A DNA stretch of 56,624 nucleotides from Pseudomonadota bacterium (lineage in GTDB: Bacteria; Pseudomonadota; Gammaproteobacteria; Burkholderiales; Burkholderiaceae_C): assembly GCA_018241225.1 (NCBI GenBank), contig JAFEEG010000050.1, forward strand, positions 1 through 56,624. The letters run 5' to 3'. Positions within the stretch are counted from its first letter, which is position 1; each line of letters starts with the position of its first letter. A program made the position numbers and the translations under genes. The notes beneath the pieces were generated by a model. It was given only the letters and a program-made list of their open reading frames with translations, did not search any database and was not told the DNA's origin. Shown here piece after piece: positions 1-8,385 of this stretch.

Positions 1-1
1 C

Positions 2-76
2 GTGATGGAGCGCCAGTTCGATGCGATGGTCAGCGAGATCCTGACCCGAGAGCACGACCGGGTTCGGCCGCCCTAG
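2..76 (+). CDS. C-terminal end of an unidentified protein (partial)
   Basis: An open frame enters from the left edge and stops at a TAG at 74-76. It encodes the last 24 residues of a protein, a charged helical-looking tail (VMERQFDAMVSEIL then TREHDRVRPP). The start and most of the gene lie outside the window, so no function can be given. The next gene runs the other way and ends at 140, so the two are convergent with 63 bases between them. Confidence 0.45.
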   Translation: MMERQFDAMVSEILTREHDRVRPP

Positions 77-139
77 GCACCTGCCTGAGCACGGTTTCTC
101 CCGCGCGCGGGTTCGTCGGCGCCGGGCTGGCGGATAGGT

Positions 140-799
140 TCACGCTGCGCTCCAGCGGAACACATGATGGGCCCGCACACGCGTCGACGCCACCAGCACC
201 GCGTTGGGCCCATCGGTCTGGGCAGCCCATTGCACGGCCTCCTGCGGGCTGCGGCCAAAGGCCTGGTGCCGCGCAATCAGTCGCTCGGTGCGCAGGTTCT
301 CGTCCACATCCACGTACCAGCATTCGTCCAGCAGGGCCGCGGCGCCTCGCCACGCGCCCTGGTCTACCAGCAGGTAGTTGCCTTCGGTGATGACCAGCCG
401 GTGGTGCGGCTCGATGGCAATGGCACCGGCAATGGCCTCTTCGATCTCACGGCGAAACTCCGGCGCATAGATGGTCTGGGTGGCCTGCTCGGGGTCGTGC
501 AACCGCTGCAGCAATGCCACGTAGCCTGCGGCATCGAAGGTGTCGGGCGCGCCCTTGCGCCCTGCCCGGCCCAGTCGCTGCAGTTCGCTGTTGGCCAGAT
601 GAAAGCCGTCCATGGGCAGAACGACCGACACATCCGCAAAGGCCGATTGCAAGGCGGTGGCCAGGGTCGACTTGCCCGCACCCGGCGCACCCACCAGCCC
701 AAGCACCACGCGACGGCCCGGCTCGGCTTGCGCCATGAGCGCCTGCACGCGCGCCACGCTTTCTTGCGGCAGGTGCGCCTTGCTGCTGGGCGTTGTCAT
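140..799 (-). CDS. P-loop kinase of the PanK/uridine-kinase type, FrcK-like
   Basis: This 219-residue protein has a Walker A motif (GAPGAGKST, near residues 37-45) followed by a DGFH motif (MDGFHLANSELQRLG). Both are typical of the phosphoribulokinase/uridine kinase/PanK fold, which phosphorylates sugars, nucleosides or pantothenate with ATP. The frame is open further upstream, but the extension covers the glutathione transferase end, so the ATG at 799 was chosen. The gene lies 20 bases behind that transferase and is probably co-transcribed with it. A kinase of this kind, FrcK, ends the frcBCAK fructose operon of Sinorhizobium. A frcBCA set lies 11 kb away here without its own P-loop kinase, so a role in sugar handling is possible. 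The substrate is not shown by the sequence. Confidence 0.85.
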   Translation of the reverse strand: MTTPSSKAHLPQESVARVQALMAQAEPGRRVVLGLVGAPGAGKSTLATALQSAFADVSVVLPMDGFHLANSELQRLGRAGRKGAPDTFDAAGYVALLQRLHDPEQATQTIYAPEFRREIEEAIAGAIAIEPHHRLVITEGNYLLVDQGAWRGAAALLDECWYVDVDENLRTERLIARHQAFGRSPQEAVQWAAQTDGPNAVLVASTRVRAHHVFRWSAA

Positions 800-819
800 G
801 CAGGCAACGGCAACAGGGC

Positions 820-1533
820 TCAGCCGCGGGCCGGAATGCCCAGGCCGCGCACCACGGCCGGTCGCGCGACGAAGGCATCGAGTGAGCGCTTCACGTTGGC
901 GAAGTCGGAAAAGCCCACCAGGTCGCCCGCCTCGTAGAAACCCACCAGGTTGCGAATCCACGGGAAGGTGGCGATGTCGGCGATGGTGTATTCGTCGCCC
1001 ATGATCCAGTTGCGGCCTTGCAGGCGCTGGTCGAGCACGGCCAGCAGGCGACGCGACTCGGCCACGTAGCGGTCGCGCGGTCGCTTGTCTTCATAGTCCT
1101 TGCCGGCGAACTTGTTGAAGAAGCCCACCTGCCCGAACATGGGCCCGATGCCGCCCATCTGGAACATCAGCCACTGGATGGTCTCGTAGCGCGCGGCCTG
1201 GTCCTTGGGCATGAGCTTGCCGGTCTTGTCCGCCAGGTAGATCAGGATGGCACCCGACTCGAACAGCGCCAGCGGCTTGGCGCCAGGGCCGTTGGGATCG
1301 ATGATGGCCGGGATCTTGTTGTTGGGGTTGAGCGAAAGAAACTCCGGCGAGGTCTGGTCGTTCTTGCCGAAGTCCACCAGGTGCGGCTCGTAGGCCAGGC
1401 CCGTTTCCTCCAGCATGATGGACACCTTCACGCCGTTGGGCGTGGGCAGCGAATACAGCTGCAGCCGCTCGGGATGCTTGGCAGGCCACTTGTGGGTAAT
1501 GGGGAAGCTGTGAAGGTCAAGGGGTTGGGTCAT
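820..1533 (-). CDS. Glutathione S-transferase, YfcG/YghU (Nu) type
   Basis: This 237-residue cytosolic protein has an N-terminal thioredoxin-fold domain (residues about 20-110) with TPNGVKVSIMLEE, the cis-proline region NNKIPAI and the glutathione-binding FESGAILIYLAD. An all-alpha C-terminal domain with YTIADIATFPW (N-capping box) follows. TPNG in place of a catalytic Tyr, Ser or Cys segment is the hallmark of the YfcG/YghU group, which reduces disulfides with glutathione. Start ATG at 1533; the longer open frame upstream has no family similarity. It is the first gene of a two-gene unit with the P-loop kinase and is divergent from the aminotransferase at 1629. Confidence 0.92.
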   Translation of the reverse strand: MTQPLDLHSFPITHKWPAKHPERLQLYSLPTPNGVKVSIMLEETGLAYEPHLVDFGKNDQTSPEFLSLNPNNKIPAIIDPNGPGAKPLALFESGAILIYLADKTGKLMPKDQAARYETIQWLMFQMGGIGPMFGQVGFFNKFAGKDYEDKRPRDRYVAESRRLLAVLDQRLQGRNWIMGDEYTIADIATFPWIRNLVGFYEAGDLVGFSDFANVKRSLDAFVARPAVVRGLGIPARG

Positions 1534-1628
1534 TCGCCCATTCTGGCCTACGCAAGAAAACCCTGGGGCGCTGCGGCAACGCAAGCTGCCATGCAGAATC
1601 TCGCGGTCCGTCAATGCAGGAGAACACG

Positions 1629-2543
1629 ATGCCAGTTCCCCCAACGCCAGCCGCGCAATTCGAAGGCGGCTGCGCATTTGCCGATGGGGCGTACGTCCCC
1701 TTGTCCGAGGCGAAGATATCCCTCTTCGACTGGGGCTTTACCCGCTCGGACGCCACCTACGACGTGGCCACCACCTGGCGCGGCGCCTTCTTCCGGCTGG
1801 ACGCACACATGGACCGCTTCTTCGCCAGCCTGGACAAGATGCGCCTGGCCATCCCCTACACCCGCGCCGAGCTGCGCGAAGTGCTGCACGGCTGCGTGCG
1901 CGCCGCCGGCCTGCAGGATGCGTACGTGGCCATGGTGTGCACCCGGGGCGTGCCGCCGCGCGGTGCGCGCGACCCGCGCATGGCGCAAAACCGCTTCTAT
2001 GCCTACGCACTGCCCTACGTATGGATCGCCTCGCCCGAGAAGCAGGCAGCGGGCATCGACCTGCACATCAGCAGCCGCCAGCGCATCGGGCCCGCGTCGG
2101 TGGACCCGACAGTCAAGAACTACCACTGGATCGACCTCGTGCAGTCGCTCTTCGACGCCTACGACCTGGGCCGCGACACGAGCTGCGTGGTGGATGCCGA
2201 TGGCTGCGTCACCGAAGGCCCGGGCTTCAACGTCTTTGCGGTGAAGGACGGCGTGGTGCACACCGCCGACCGGGGCGTGCTGGAGGGCATCTCGCGCCGC
2301 ACCGTGATCGAGCTGTGCGAGCGCATGGGCATCCCGCTGCGCATCGCGCCGCTGCCGGTGGAGCTGGTGCGCGGTGCGGACGAAGTGTTCCTCAGCTCCA
2401 GCGGTGGCGGCGTGCTGCCCATCGGCAAGGTCGACGGACAGACTCTGGTGGGCTTTCCGGGCCCCGTCACCCGCCGGCTGCAGGACGGGTACTGGGCGCT
2501 GCATGAAGAAGCCGCCTACCGCGACCCGGTGAGTTACCCGTAG
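1629..2543 (+). CDS. Class IV PLP-dependent aminotransferase (IlvE/D-amino acid transaminase family)
   Basis: This 304-residue enzyme is of the branched-chain/D-amino acid aminotransferase fold. The PLP lysine is in PTVKNYHWIDLV, the phosphate-binding glutamate is in GCVTEGPGFNVF, and SSGGGVLPIGKVDG near the C-terminus is the cofactor-binding loop of the family. An in-frame ATG exists at 1614, but CAGGAGA at 1617-1623 sits correctly as the ribosome site for the ATG at 1629, which is therefore chosen. The gene stands alone, divergent from the glutathione transferase. The sequence supports transamination, but the preferred substrate (branched-chain, D-amino acid or an amine) cannot be read from it. 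Confidence 0.88.
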   Translation: MPVPPTPAAQFEGGCAFADGAYVPLSEAKISLFDWGFTRSDATYDVATTWRGAFFRLDAHMDRFFASLDKMRLAIPYTRAELREVLHGCVRAAGLQDAYVAMVCTRGVPPRGARDPRMAQNRFYAYALPYVWIASPEKQAAGIDLHISSRQRIGPASVDPTVKNYHWIDLVQSLFDAYDLGRDTSCVVDADGCVTEGPGFNVFAVKDGVVHTADRGVLEGISRRTVIELCERMGIPLRIAPLPVELVRGADEVFLSSSGGGVLPIGKVDGQTLVGFPGPVTRRLQDGYWALHEEAAYRDPVSYP

Positions 2544-2695
2544 AGACCGCCCGACCCCTATGGCCACACGAAGCCAAAAGGTCTAGTCTTCGCGCCGCGA
2601 CGCCCGCGAGCTCGGGCGATCTGCAGCGCAGGGCCGGTGCGTCCCGCTCCGGCACCTACAACGACAACAAGGGCCTGGGGGCCCGAGGAGACACG

Positions 2696-5152
2696 ATGAA
2701 ATCCAAAGGTCTGGCGGCCGCATGGGCCGCGTGTGCAGTGCTGCTTGCTTCCTGTGGCGGAGGCAGCGGGGATGGAGGTTCCGCGTCGGGTATCGGCGCG
2801 GGCAGTGCGAAGAGCACGGCTTCTTCTTCACCGGCAGCGTCCTCCGACAAGGCGCAGGACAACGGCAACAGCGTGCGCCTGCGCGTGCTGTCCAGCGCGC
2901 CCGAATTCGTCTCGGGCGGCGATGCGCGCATCGAGGTGCGCGCCGCCCCGGGCCTGCGCGACAAGCTGGAGCTGTGGCTCAACGGCGAGAAGCTTGACGC
3001 GACGCTGGCCGAATCCGCGGCCGGCCTCGAAGGCGTGATCGGCGGGCTCAAGGTGGGCGCCAACACGCTCGAAGTGCGCCACCGCAGCGGCAACGGCCAG
3101 CCGCGCGACCAGATCCAGCTCACCAACTACCCGATCACCGGCCCGATGTTCACCGGGCCGCAGCAGACGCCTTTTGTCTGCACCACCAACCAGGGCGCGG
3201 TGAACAAGCAGCCGCTGGTGGACAGCGTCTCGTCGCCCGGCTACCCGGTGCGCGACGCCCAGGGCAATGTGCTGGGCTACAGCCGCAACTGCTCCATCGA
3301 CACCTTCGTGGGCTACCAGTACCGCAGCACGGCGGGGTCGCTGAAGCTGCTGCCCACCGACGGCTCGCGGCCGGCCGACATGAGCCAGGCCACGCTGGCC
3401 GACGGGCGCACGGTGGACTTCATCGTGCGCCGCGAGATCGGCAGCATCAACCGTTTCCTCTACAGCATCGCGATGCTCGCGCCCATGCCTGCGGCCGACA
3501 ACACCGCGCAAAGCGACACCTCGCTGTGGAACGGCAAGCTGCTGTACTGGTTCCAGGGCGGGGTGGCCATTGGCCACAGCCAGGGCACGGTGCACGGCGG
3601 CTCGATGAACCTCGACATCCTGGGCCAAGGCTGGGCCATCGTTCACTCCAGCGGCAACAACACCGGCACGCACTACAACATGAACCTGGCCGGCGAGACC
3701 GCCATGATGACCAAGGAGCGCTTCATCGAGCGCTACGGCGTGCCGGTCTACACCGTGGGCCTGGGCGGCTCGGGCGGTGCCATCCAGCAGTACATGATTG
3801 CGCAGAACAACCCCGGCGTGCTCGACGGCCTGCTGCCCGTGCAGAGCTACCCCGACATGGTCACCCAGACCATCCACGTGGGCGACTGCGAGCTGCTGGA
3901 GCACTACATGGACGCGACCGACCGCATCAACACCAAGTGGCAGGTCACCAAGAACCGCACCTGGCTGGTGGGCATGAACGCCGAGGAGAACCCCGACGGC
4001 GGCCCCAACCCGAAGGTCAACGATGCGCTCGCGCCGCTGAAGAAGGCACTGGGCTACAGCACCGCCAAGGGCAGCACCGAATGCGTGCCCGCCTGGCGCG
4101 GCCTGACCCCGCTGGCCATGAACCCCCTGTACGGCCAGGCGCCCAACCAGGAGCAGTACGTGCCACAGAGCGACATCGCCGCCATCCGCTGGACGCACTA
4201 CGACGACCTGCGCAACGTCTACGGCGTGGACGCCACCGGCGCCGCTCGCCCCACCTGGGACAACGTGGGCGTTCAGTACGGCCTGAAGTCGCTGCGCGCG
4301 GGCCACATCACCATGGCCGAGTTCGTGCACCTGAACTGGAACGTGGGCGGCTGGAAGCACCCGAGCGACATGGTGCTGGAAGGCTTCCCCTTCTTCGGCA
4401 CCTCGTCGGCGGAGGTTGCCAAGGCGCTGAGCGTGCCCGGCTACTTCGACCCGTGGAGCGTGCGCAACATGCGACTGCCCCCTGCGCCCGATGCACCGGC
4501 ACCGCGCACGGCCGGCGACCCGATCGCCATGCGCGCGGCCTACACCTCGGGCCATGTGTTCACCGGGCGCCTGAACGTGCCTGCCATCGACCATCGGCAA
4601 TACCTTGAGCGCGAGCTGGACATGCACAACAGCCACCAGTCCTTTGCGGTGCGCAAGCGCGTGCTGCAGAAGATGGGCAACAGCGACAACCTGGTCGTGT
4701 GGTTTACCGACACCACGCCGGGTGTACCCAAGGCCAGCCAGTCGCTGCAGGCCTTGTCCGTGATGGACCAATGGCTCACCAACATGCGCAGCAACCCGGC
4801 CGGCGGCATCGTGGGCAACAAGCCGGTCGATGCAGTGGATTCGTGCTTCGACCTGCAGGGCAAGCGCATGAGCGCGGGGGCCGGCGTGTGGAGCGGCATC
4901 CTCGACAGCCAGTCGGCGGGCGCGTGCACGCAGGCCTTCCCGCTGTACGGCACCTCGCGCACCGTGGCCGGCGCGCCCATCGAGGGCGCCATCTATCGCT
5001 GCGCGCTCAAGCCGGTGGATCAGGCGCTGGCCGACGGCACATATGGCAATGCGGTGCCCAATGCGCAGCAGGTGGAGCAGCTCAAGCGCATCTTCCCGCA
5101 GGGGGTGTGCGACTACTCGAAGCCTGACCAGGCGCGGCCTGTGGAAGGGTAG
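2696..5152 (+). CDS. Large secreted lipoprotein of the DUF6351 family with an alpha/beta-hydrolase-like serine motif
   Basis: This 818-residue protein starts with a lipoprotein signal (lipobox LLASC, Cys20) and a Gly/Ser/Ala-rich linker to about residue 50. An Ig-like segment (about 60-150) comes before the large main domain. That domain carries GLGGSGGAIQQYM, with Ser359 placed like the nucleophile of a GxSxG hydrolase, and the family-typical pattern of long Trp- and Asn-rich blocks. I recognise it as DUF6351. No enzymatic activity is established for the family to my knowledge, and the hydrolase reading is an inference from the elbow motif. A strong ribosome site (GAGGAGA) precedes the ATG. 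It is monocistronic, and a perfect 14-bp hairpin follows it. Confidence 0.82.
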   Translation: MKSKGLAAAWAACAVLLASCGGGSGDGGSASGIGAGSAKSTASSSPAASSDKAQDNGNSVRLRVLSSAPEFVSGGDARIEVRAAPGLRDKLELWLNGEKLDATLAESAAGLEGVIGGLKVGANTLEVRHRSGNGQPRDQIQLTNYPITGPMFTGPQQTPFVCTTNQGAVNKQPLVDSVSSPGYPVRDAQGNVLGYSRNCSIDTFVGYQYRSTAGSLKLLPTDGSRPADMSQATLADGRTVDFIVRREIGSINRFLYSIAMLAPMPAADNTAQSDTSLWNGKLLYWFQGGVAIGHSQGTVHGGSMNLDILGQGWAIVHSSGNNTGTHYNMNLAGETAMMTKERFIERYGVPVYTVGLGGSGGAIQQYMIAQNNPGVLDGLLPVQSYPDMVTQTIHVGDCELLEHYMDATDRINTKWQVTKNRTWLVGMNAEENPDGGPNPKVNDALAPLKKALGYSTAKGSTECVPAWRGLTPLAMNPLYGQAPNQEQYVPQSDIAAIRWTHYDDLRNVYGVDATGAARPTWDNVGVQYGLKSLRAGHITMAEFVHLNWNVGGWKHPSDMVLEGFPFFGTSSAEVAKALSVPGYFDPWSVRNMRLPPAPDAPAPRTAGDPIAMRAAYTSGHVFTGRLNVPAIDHRQYLERELDMHNSHQSFAVRKRVLQKMGNSDNLVVWFTDTTPGVPKASQSLQALSVMDQWLTNMRSNPAGGIVGNKPVDAVDSCFDLQGKRMSAGAGVWSGILDSQSAGACTQAFPLYGTSRTVAGAPIEGAIYRCALKPVDQALADGTYGNAVPNAQQVEQLKRIFPQGVCDYSKPDQARPVEG

Positions 5153-5164
5153 GTAGCCCGGCGT

Positions 5165-5197
5165 CACCGCGCTCGTTGCGCACCAACGAGCGCGGTG
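5165..5197. terminator. Perfect 14-bp hairpin between convergent genes
   Basis: CACCGCGCTCGTTG at 5165-5178 pairs perfectly with 5184-5197 across a five-base loop. It lies 12 bases after the DUF6351 stop and 12 bases before the stop of the convergent acetyltransferase. No long U tract follows on either strand, so it is a terminator-like hairpin rather than a classical intrinsic terminator. Confidence 0.6.
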
Positions 5198-5209
5198 GAT
5201 GGTGAGGCT

Positions 5210-5716
5210 CTACTCACTCACGAAGAGCGGCAACTCCATTTCCACGACACGGATCGCCGACCCTTCGGACAGCTGCTGTTGACTCCCCGTCTCCTTGAAC
5301 CCCGCCTTGCGGTACAGGGAGCCGGATGCCAAATCGTCCGCCACGCACCATAGCTTCAGGCATTCGAAGCCTCGCTCGCGGGCCCAGTCGATGACCCCTT
5401 GCAGCAACGCCTGGCCAACGCCCTGCCTGCGCCATGCAGGGTCCACCCACATCCCGCCGACACGGCCGGTTCGCACTTGCGACTGATCGACAAGGCCGAA
5501 TGCAGAGCCAGCCGCCTGGTCGCCCTCGCATGCAAGAAGCAACACGTTCCTGCCCGGCTGGGTGACGGAAAGAGTCAACTCCTCCCAGTACGACGACGGA
5601 CGCGCCGCAATGTCGGCGTACGTATCGCGAAACGAACCCGGTGCGTTCCTCAGCGCACTCAGGCGCAGTTCGCGCAACAGGCTCGATTCGTGCGGCTGCA
5701 GCTTTCTCAGGCGCAT
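5210..5716 (-). CDS. GNAT-family N-acetyltransferase
   Basis: This 168-residue protein matches the GNAT fold over its whole length. The acetyl-CoA pyrophosphate loop is RRQGVG within GGMWVDPAWRRQGVGQALL (about residues 88-107), and LYRKAGFKETG near the C-terminus is the typical motif B end. The frame is open for 950 bases upstream, but that part is the antisense shadow of the LysR gene; the ATG at 5716 starts directly with the conserved MRLRKLQPHESSLLRELRL. The acceptor could be a protein N-terminus, an amine or an antibiotic. It is convergent with the DUF6351 gene and lies 32 bases behind the LysR gene. Confidence 0.85.
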   Translation of the reverse strand: MRLRKLQPHESSLLRELRLSALRNAPGSFRDTYADIAARPSSYWEELTLSVTQPGRNVLLLACEGDQAAGSAFGLVDQSQVRTGRVGGMWVDPAWRRQGVGQALLQGVIDWARERGFECLKLWCVADDLASGSLYRKAGFKETGSQQQLSEGSAIRVVEMELPLFVSE

Positions 5717-5748
5717 GGGCGGCTTCCTTTGCGCCGTGCACTGTGCAC

Positions 5749-6633
5749 TCAGCCGCGCCGGAAATCCAGCTCCCGCAGCAACTGCGCCGTGCCCCGCGTG
5801 AGCCGCGTGGCCGGCCGCGCCAGCGGCGTGGCCAGCACCAGCGAGTTCCAGATGCCGGGCGGCCCGATGGGCGCGCGTTGCAGTGCGTCGTCGCCCTTGC
5901 CGCTCAATGCGCTCTCGGGAAGGATGGTGCACCCCACGCCCTTGGCAACGAGATCGAGCACGGTGCGCACGGCCCCGACTTCCGCCAGCACGTTCAGGTG
6001 GATGCCGCGCGGCACCAGCGCGTTGTCGAGCAACTGGCGAATGGCGTTGGGCGCGCTGGGCAGCACCATCGGGTAGCTCGTGAGGGACGCGAGGCTCACC
6101 CGCGCGGGCAGCTTGCTGCTCGCCGGCGCCACCAGCAGCAGCTTCTCCCGGATCAACGGCTCGTACGACAGTTGCGGCGCAGCAGCCGGATCGAACAGAA
6201 GCGCCATGTCGAGCCGGCCCGCAATCAGCGATTCGCGCAGCGACGCGCTCAGCCCCTCCAGCACCGTGATGACCGCGCGCGGAAACTGCTCGCGAAAACG
6301 CTGGATGAGCGCCGCGCTCATGCCCAGCGCCACCCTCGGCGGCAGGCCCACCACCACCCGCCCGCCAGGGCTCTCGTCCATGTCGCGCAACTCGTCGCGG
6401 GCACGCCGCTCGAGGTCGAGCATTGCACGCGCATGGGTCAGCAGCGCCTGGCCCGCTTCGGTCAGCGACACGCCGCGCCCGGTGCGCACCAGCAGGCGCT
6501 GGCCCAGCTCCGACTCCAGCAAGGCAACCTGCCGGCTCAGGCTGGGCTGCGCCAGGTTCAGCGCGACCGCGCCGCCGCTGAAGCTGCCCGCCTCGGCCAC
6601 GCTGACGAAGTACTGCAACTGCCGCAATTCCAT
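5749..6633 (-). CDS. LysR-family transcriptional regulator of the amidohydrolase/SDR operon
   Basis: This 294-residue protein has a standard LysR winged helix-turn-helix (residues 1-60, MELRQLQYFVSVAEAGSF and QPSLSRQVALLESELG) and a type 2 periplasmic-binding-like effector domain (about 90-290). It is divergent from the LigI-like amidohydrolase with 75 bases between the two chosen starts, the usual arrangement for a LysR activator of an adjacent catabolic operon. The inducer is probably an aromatic or carboxylic acid handled by that operon (inference). No convincing ribosome site precedes the ATG. Confidence 0.93.
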   Translation of the reverse strand: MELRQLQYFVSVAEAGSFSGGAVALNLAQPSLSRQVALLESELGQRLLVRTGRGVSLTEAGQALLTHARAMLDLERRARDELRDMDESPGGRVVVGLPPRVALGMSAALIQRFREQFPRAVITVLEGLSASLRESLIAGRLDMALLFDPAAAPQLSYEPLIREKLLLVAPASSKLPARVSLASLTSYPMVLPSAPNAIRQLLDNALVPRGIHLNVLAEVGAVRTVLDLVAKGVGCTILPESALSGKGDDALQRAPIGPPGIWNSLVLATPLARPATRLTRGTAQLLRELDFRRG

Positions 6634-6708
6634 ATATAGCCAACAAGCATAGCTGGTATAGGTGCGATGCCATTACGCTTTGACTGGGCGCCCGACAAAC
6701 TCAGGGCC

Positions 6709-7548
6709 ATGACAACGCCTCTTCCGCCCAACGCCTGCAACGCGCACTGCCACGTGTTCGGGCCGCGCGAGCGCTTTCCCTACGCACCCGACGCGAGCTT
6801 CGTGCCTCAGCACGACGCGCCCAAGGAAGCCCTGTTCGCGCTGAACGACCGCCTGGGCCTCAAGCGCTGCGTGGTGGTCCAGTCCGCCTGCCACGGCCTG
6901 GACAACCGCGCGGCCGAAGACGCCATCGCCGCGCGGCCGCACGACTACCGCGGCATTGCGCTGCTGCCCACCGACGTGGCCCAGGGCGAGCTCCAGCGCC
7001 TGGACGCCGCCGGCTTTCGGGGGGTGCGCTTCAACTTCATGGGACACCTGGGGCGCCAGACGCCCATCGAGGACGTGCTGGCGCTGGCAGGCCGCATCGC
7101 GCCGCTGGGCTGGCACCTGCAGATCCACGGCGACCCGTCCCTGCTGACCGACCTGGCGCCCGCCCTGCGGCGTGCGCCGACGCCCGTGGTCATCGACCAC
7201 ATCGGACGCGTCGATGCGTCGCAGGGCATGGCGCACAAGGACTTTCGCGCGCTGCTCGCCCTGATGGACGACTCGCGCTTCTGGGTCAAGGTCAGCGGCA
7301 TGGACCGCATCACGCGCCTGGGCCCGCCCTACGAGGATGCCCAGCCCATTGCCGCCCGGCTTGTCGCGGATTTCGCAGACCGCGTGCTGTGGGGCAACGA
7401 CTGGCCGCACCCCAACCATGCCGGCCCCGTGCCCGACGAGCAGCAACTGGTCGATCTCATCGCCCGCATTGCACCGGACAAGGCCGCCCGAGAAGCCCTG
7501 CTGGTGGACAACCCCCAGCGCCTCTACCGATTCGGAGACCAGCCGTGA
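6709..7548 (+). CDS. Amidohydrolase of the 2-pyrone-4,6-dicarboxylate lactonase (LigI) type
   Basis: This 279-residue protein carries the amidohydrolase-2 pattern: HCHVFG (His13, His15), LQIHGD, VVIDHIGR and WGNDWPHPN (Asp231). This matches LigI-like lactonases, which open a pyrone or lactone ring, and related cyclic-ester or amide hydrolases. The frame is open to an ATG at 6667, but family members begin with PPNACxAHCHVFGP close to the start, so the ATG at 6709 was chosen; TGGTATAGG at 6654-6662 would be an extended -10 box upstream. Its stop overlaps the GTG of the next gene by four bases (GTGA), so the two are translationally coupled. The true substrate is unknown; no other 4,5-cleavage gene (ligAB, ligC, ligJ) is in the window. 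Confidence 0.85.
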   Translation: MTTPLPPNACNAHCHVFGPRERFPYAPDASFVPQHDAPKEALFALNDRLGLKRCVVVQSACHGLDNRAAEDAIAARPHDYRGIALLPTDVAQGELQRLDAAGFRGVRFNFMGHLGRQTPIEDVLALAGRIAPLGWHLQIHGDPSLLTDLAPALRRAPTPVVIDHIGRVDASQGMAHKDFRALLALMDDSRFWVKVSGMDRITRLGPPYEDAQPIAARLVADFADRVLWGNDWPHPNHAGPVPDEQQLVDLIARIAPDKAAREALLVDNPQRLYRFGDQP

Positions 7549-8348
7549 CGAACGCACGATTCAACAACAAGGTGGCCATCGTGACCGGCGCGGGCTGCGT
7601 CGGCGCCGGCTGGGGCAACGGCCGAGCCATTGCCGTGCGGCTGGCCGAGGAAGGCGCGAAGGTCTTCGCCGTCGACCGCGAGCGCGAGCGCCTGGACGAA
7701 ACACTGGAGCTTGCCGGTTCGGTGCGCGACGCCATCACCCCTTGGGTCTGCGACGTGACCAGCAGCCAGAGCGTTGCCGCTATGGCGCAGGCCTGCATCG
7801 ACACCTACGGCACGATCGACATCCTGGTGAACAACGTGGGCGGCTCGGCGGCGGGTGGCGCGGTGGAGTTGGCCGAGGAAACGTGGGACCTGCAGGTGGA
7901 CGTCAACCTCAAGAGCGTGTTCCTCACCTGCAAGCATGTGCTGCCGACCTTGCTGGCCAAGGGCTCGGGCGCCATCGTCAATATCTCGTCCACCTCCGGC
8001 ATGCGCTGGACGGGCAGCGCCCAGGTGGCCTACGCGGCCACCAAAGCCGGCGTCATCCAGATGTCGCGCGTGATGGCGGTGCAGCATGCCGCCCAGGGCG
8101 TGCGGGTGAACAGCGTGGTGCCGGGGCAGCTGCACACGCCCATGGTGGAGACGCGCCTGGCCAGGCAGCGCACCGGTGGCGACGTGAGCGCGCTGCTGGC
8201 GCAGCGGCAAAAGCGCATTCCCCTTGGTTTCATGGGCGACGGCCGGGACACCGCGAGCGCGGTGCTCTTCCTGGCCAGCGACGAGGCACGTTTCATCACC
8301 GGCACGGAGCTGGTGGTGGACGGCGGGATGACCGCGCGGTGCGATTGA
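7545..8348 (+). CDS. Short-chain dehydrogenase/reductase
   Basis: This 267-residue classical SDR has a glycine-rich NAD(P) motif TGAGCVGAGWGNGRA (from about residue 15), NNVGG, a catalytic Ser in NISSTSG and YAATK (Tyr and Lys). The C-terminal FITGTELVVDGGMTA closes the fold. The start is GTG, overlapping the stop of the amidohydrolase; the frame is open further upstream, but that region is inside the previous gene. It probably oxidises a hydroxy-acid or alicyclic alcohol intermediate of the pathway (inference from position). It is followed by a Bug binding protein after 37 bases. Confidence 0.92.
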   Translation: MTNARFNNKVAIVTGAGCVGAGWGNGRAIAVRLAEEGAKVFAVDRERERLDETLELAGSVRDAITPWVCDVTSSQSVAAMAQACIDTYGTIDILVNNVGGSAAGGAVELAEETWDLQVDVNLKSVFLTCKHVLPTLLAKGSGAIVNISSTSGMRWTGSAQVAYAATKAGVIQMSRVMAVQHAAQGVRVNSVVPGQLHTPMVETRLARQRTGGDVSALLAQRQKRIPLGFMGDGRDTASAVLFLASDEARFITGTELVVDGGMTARCD

Positions 8349-8385
8349 AAAGCAAGAAACTCATGAGCAAACGGAGACAAACCCG

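Noticed and set aside
2828..5167. 779-residue minus-strand frame opposite the DUF6351 gene
   Set aside because: No motif, no signal, and an antisense composition; the plus-strand frame has a lipobox and a strong ribosome site.
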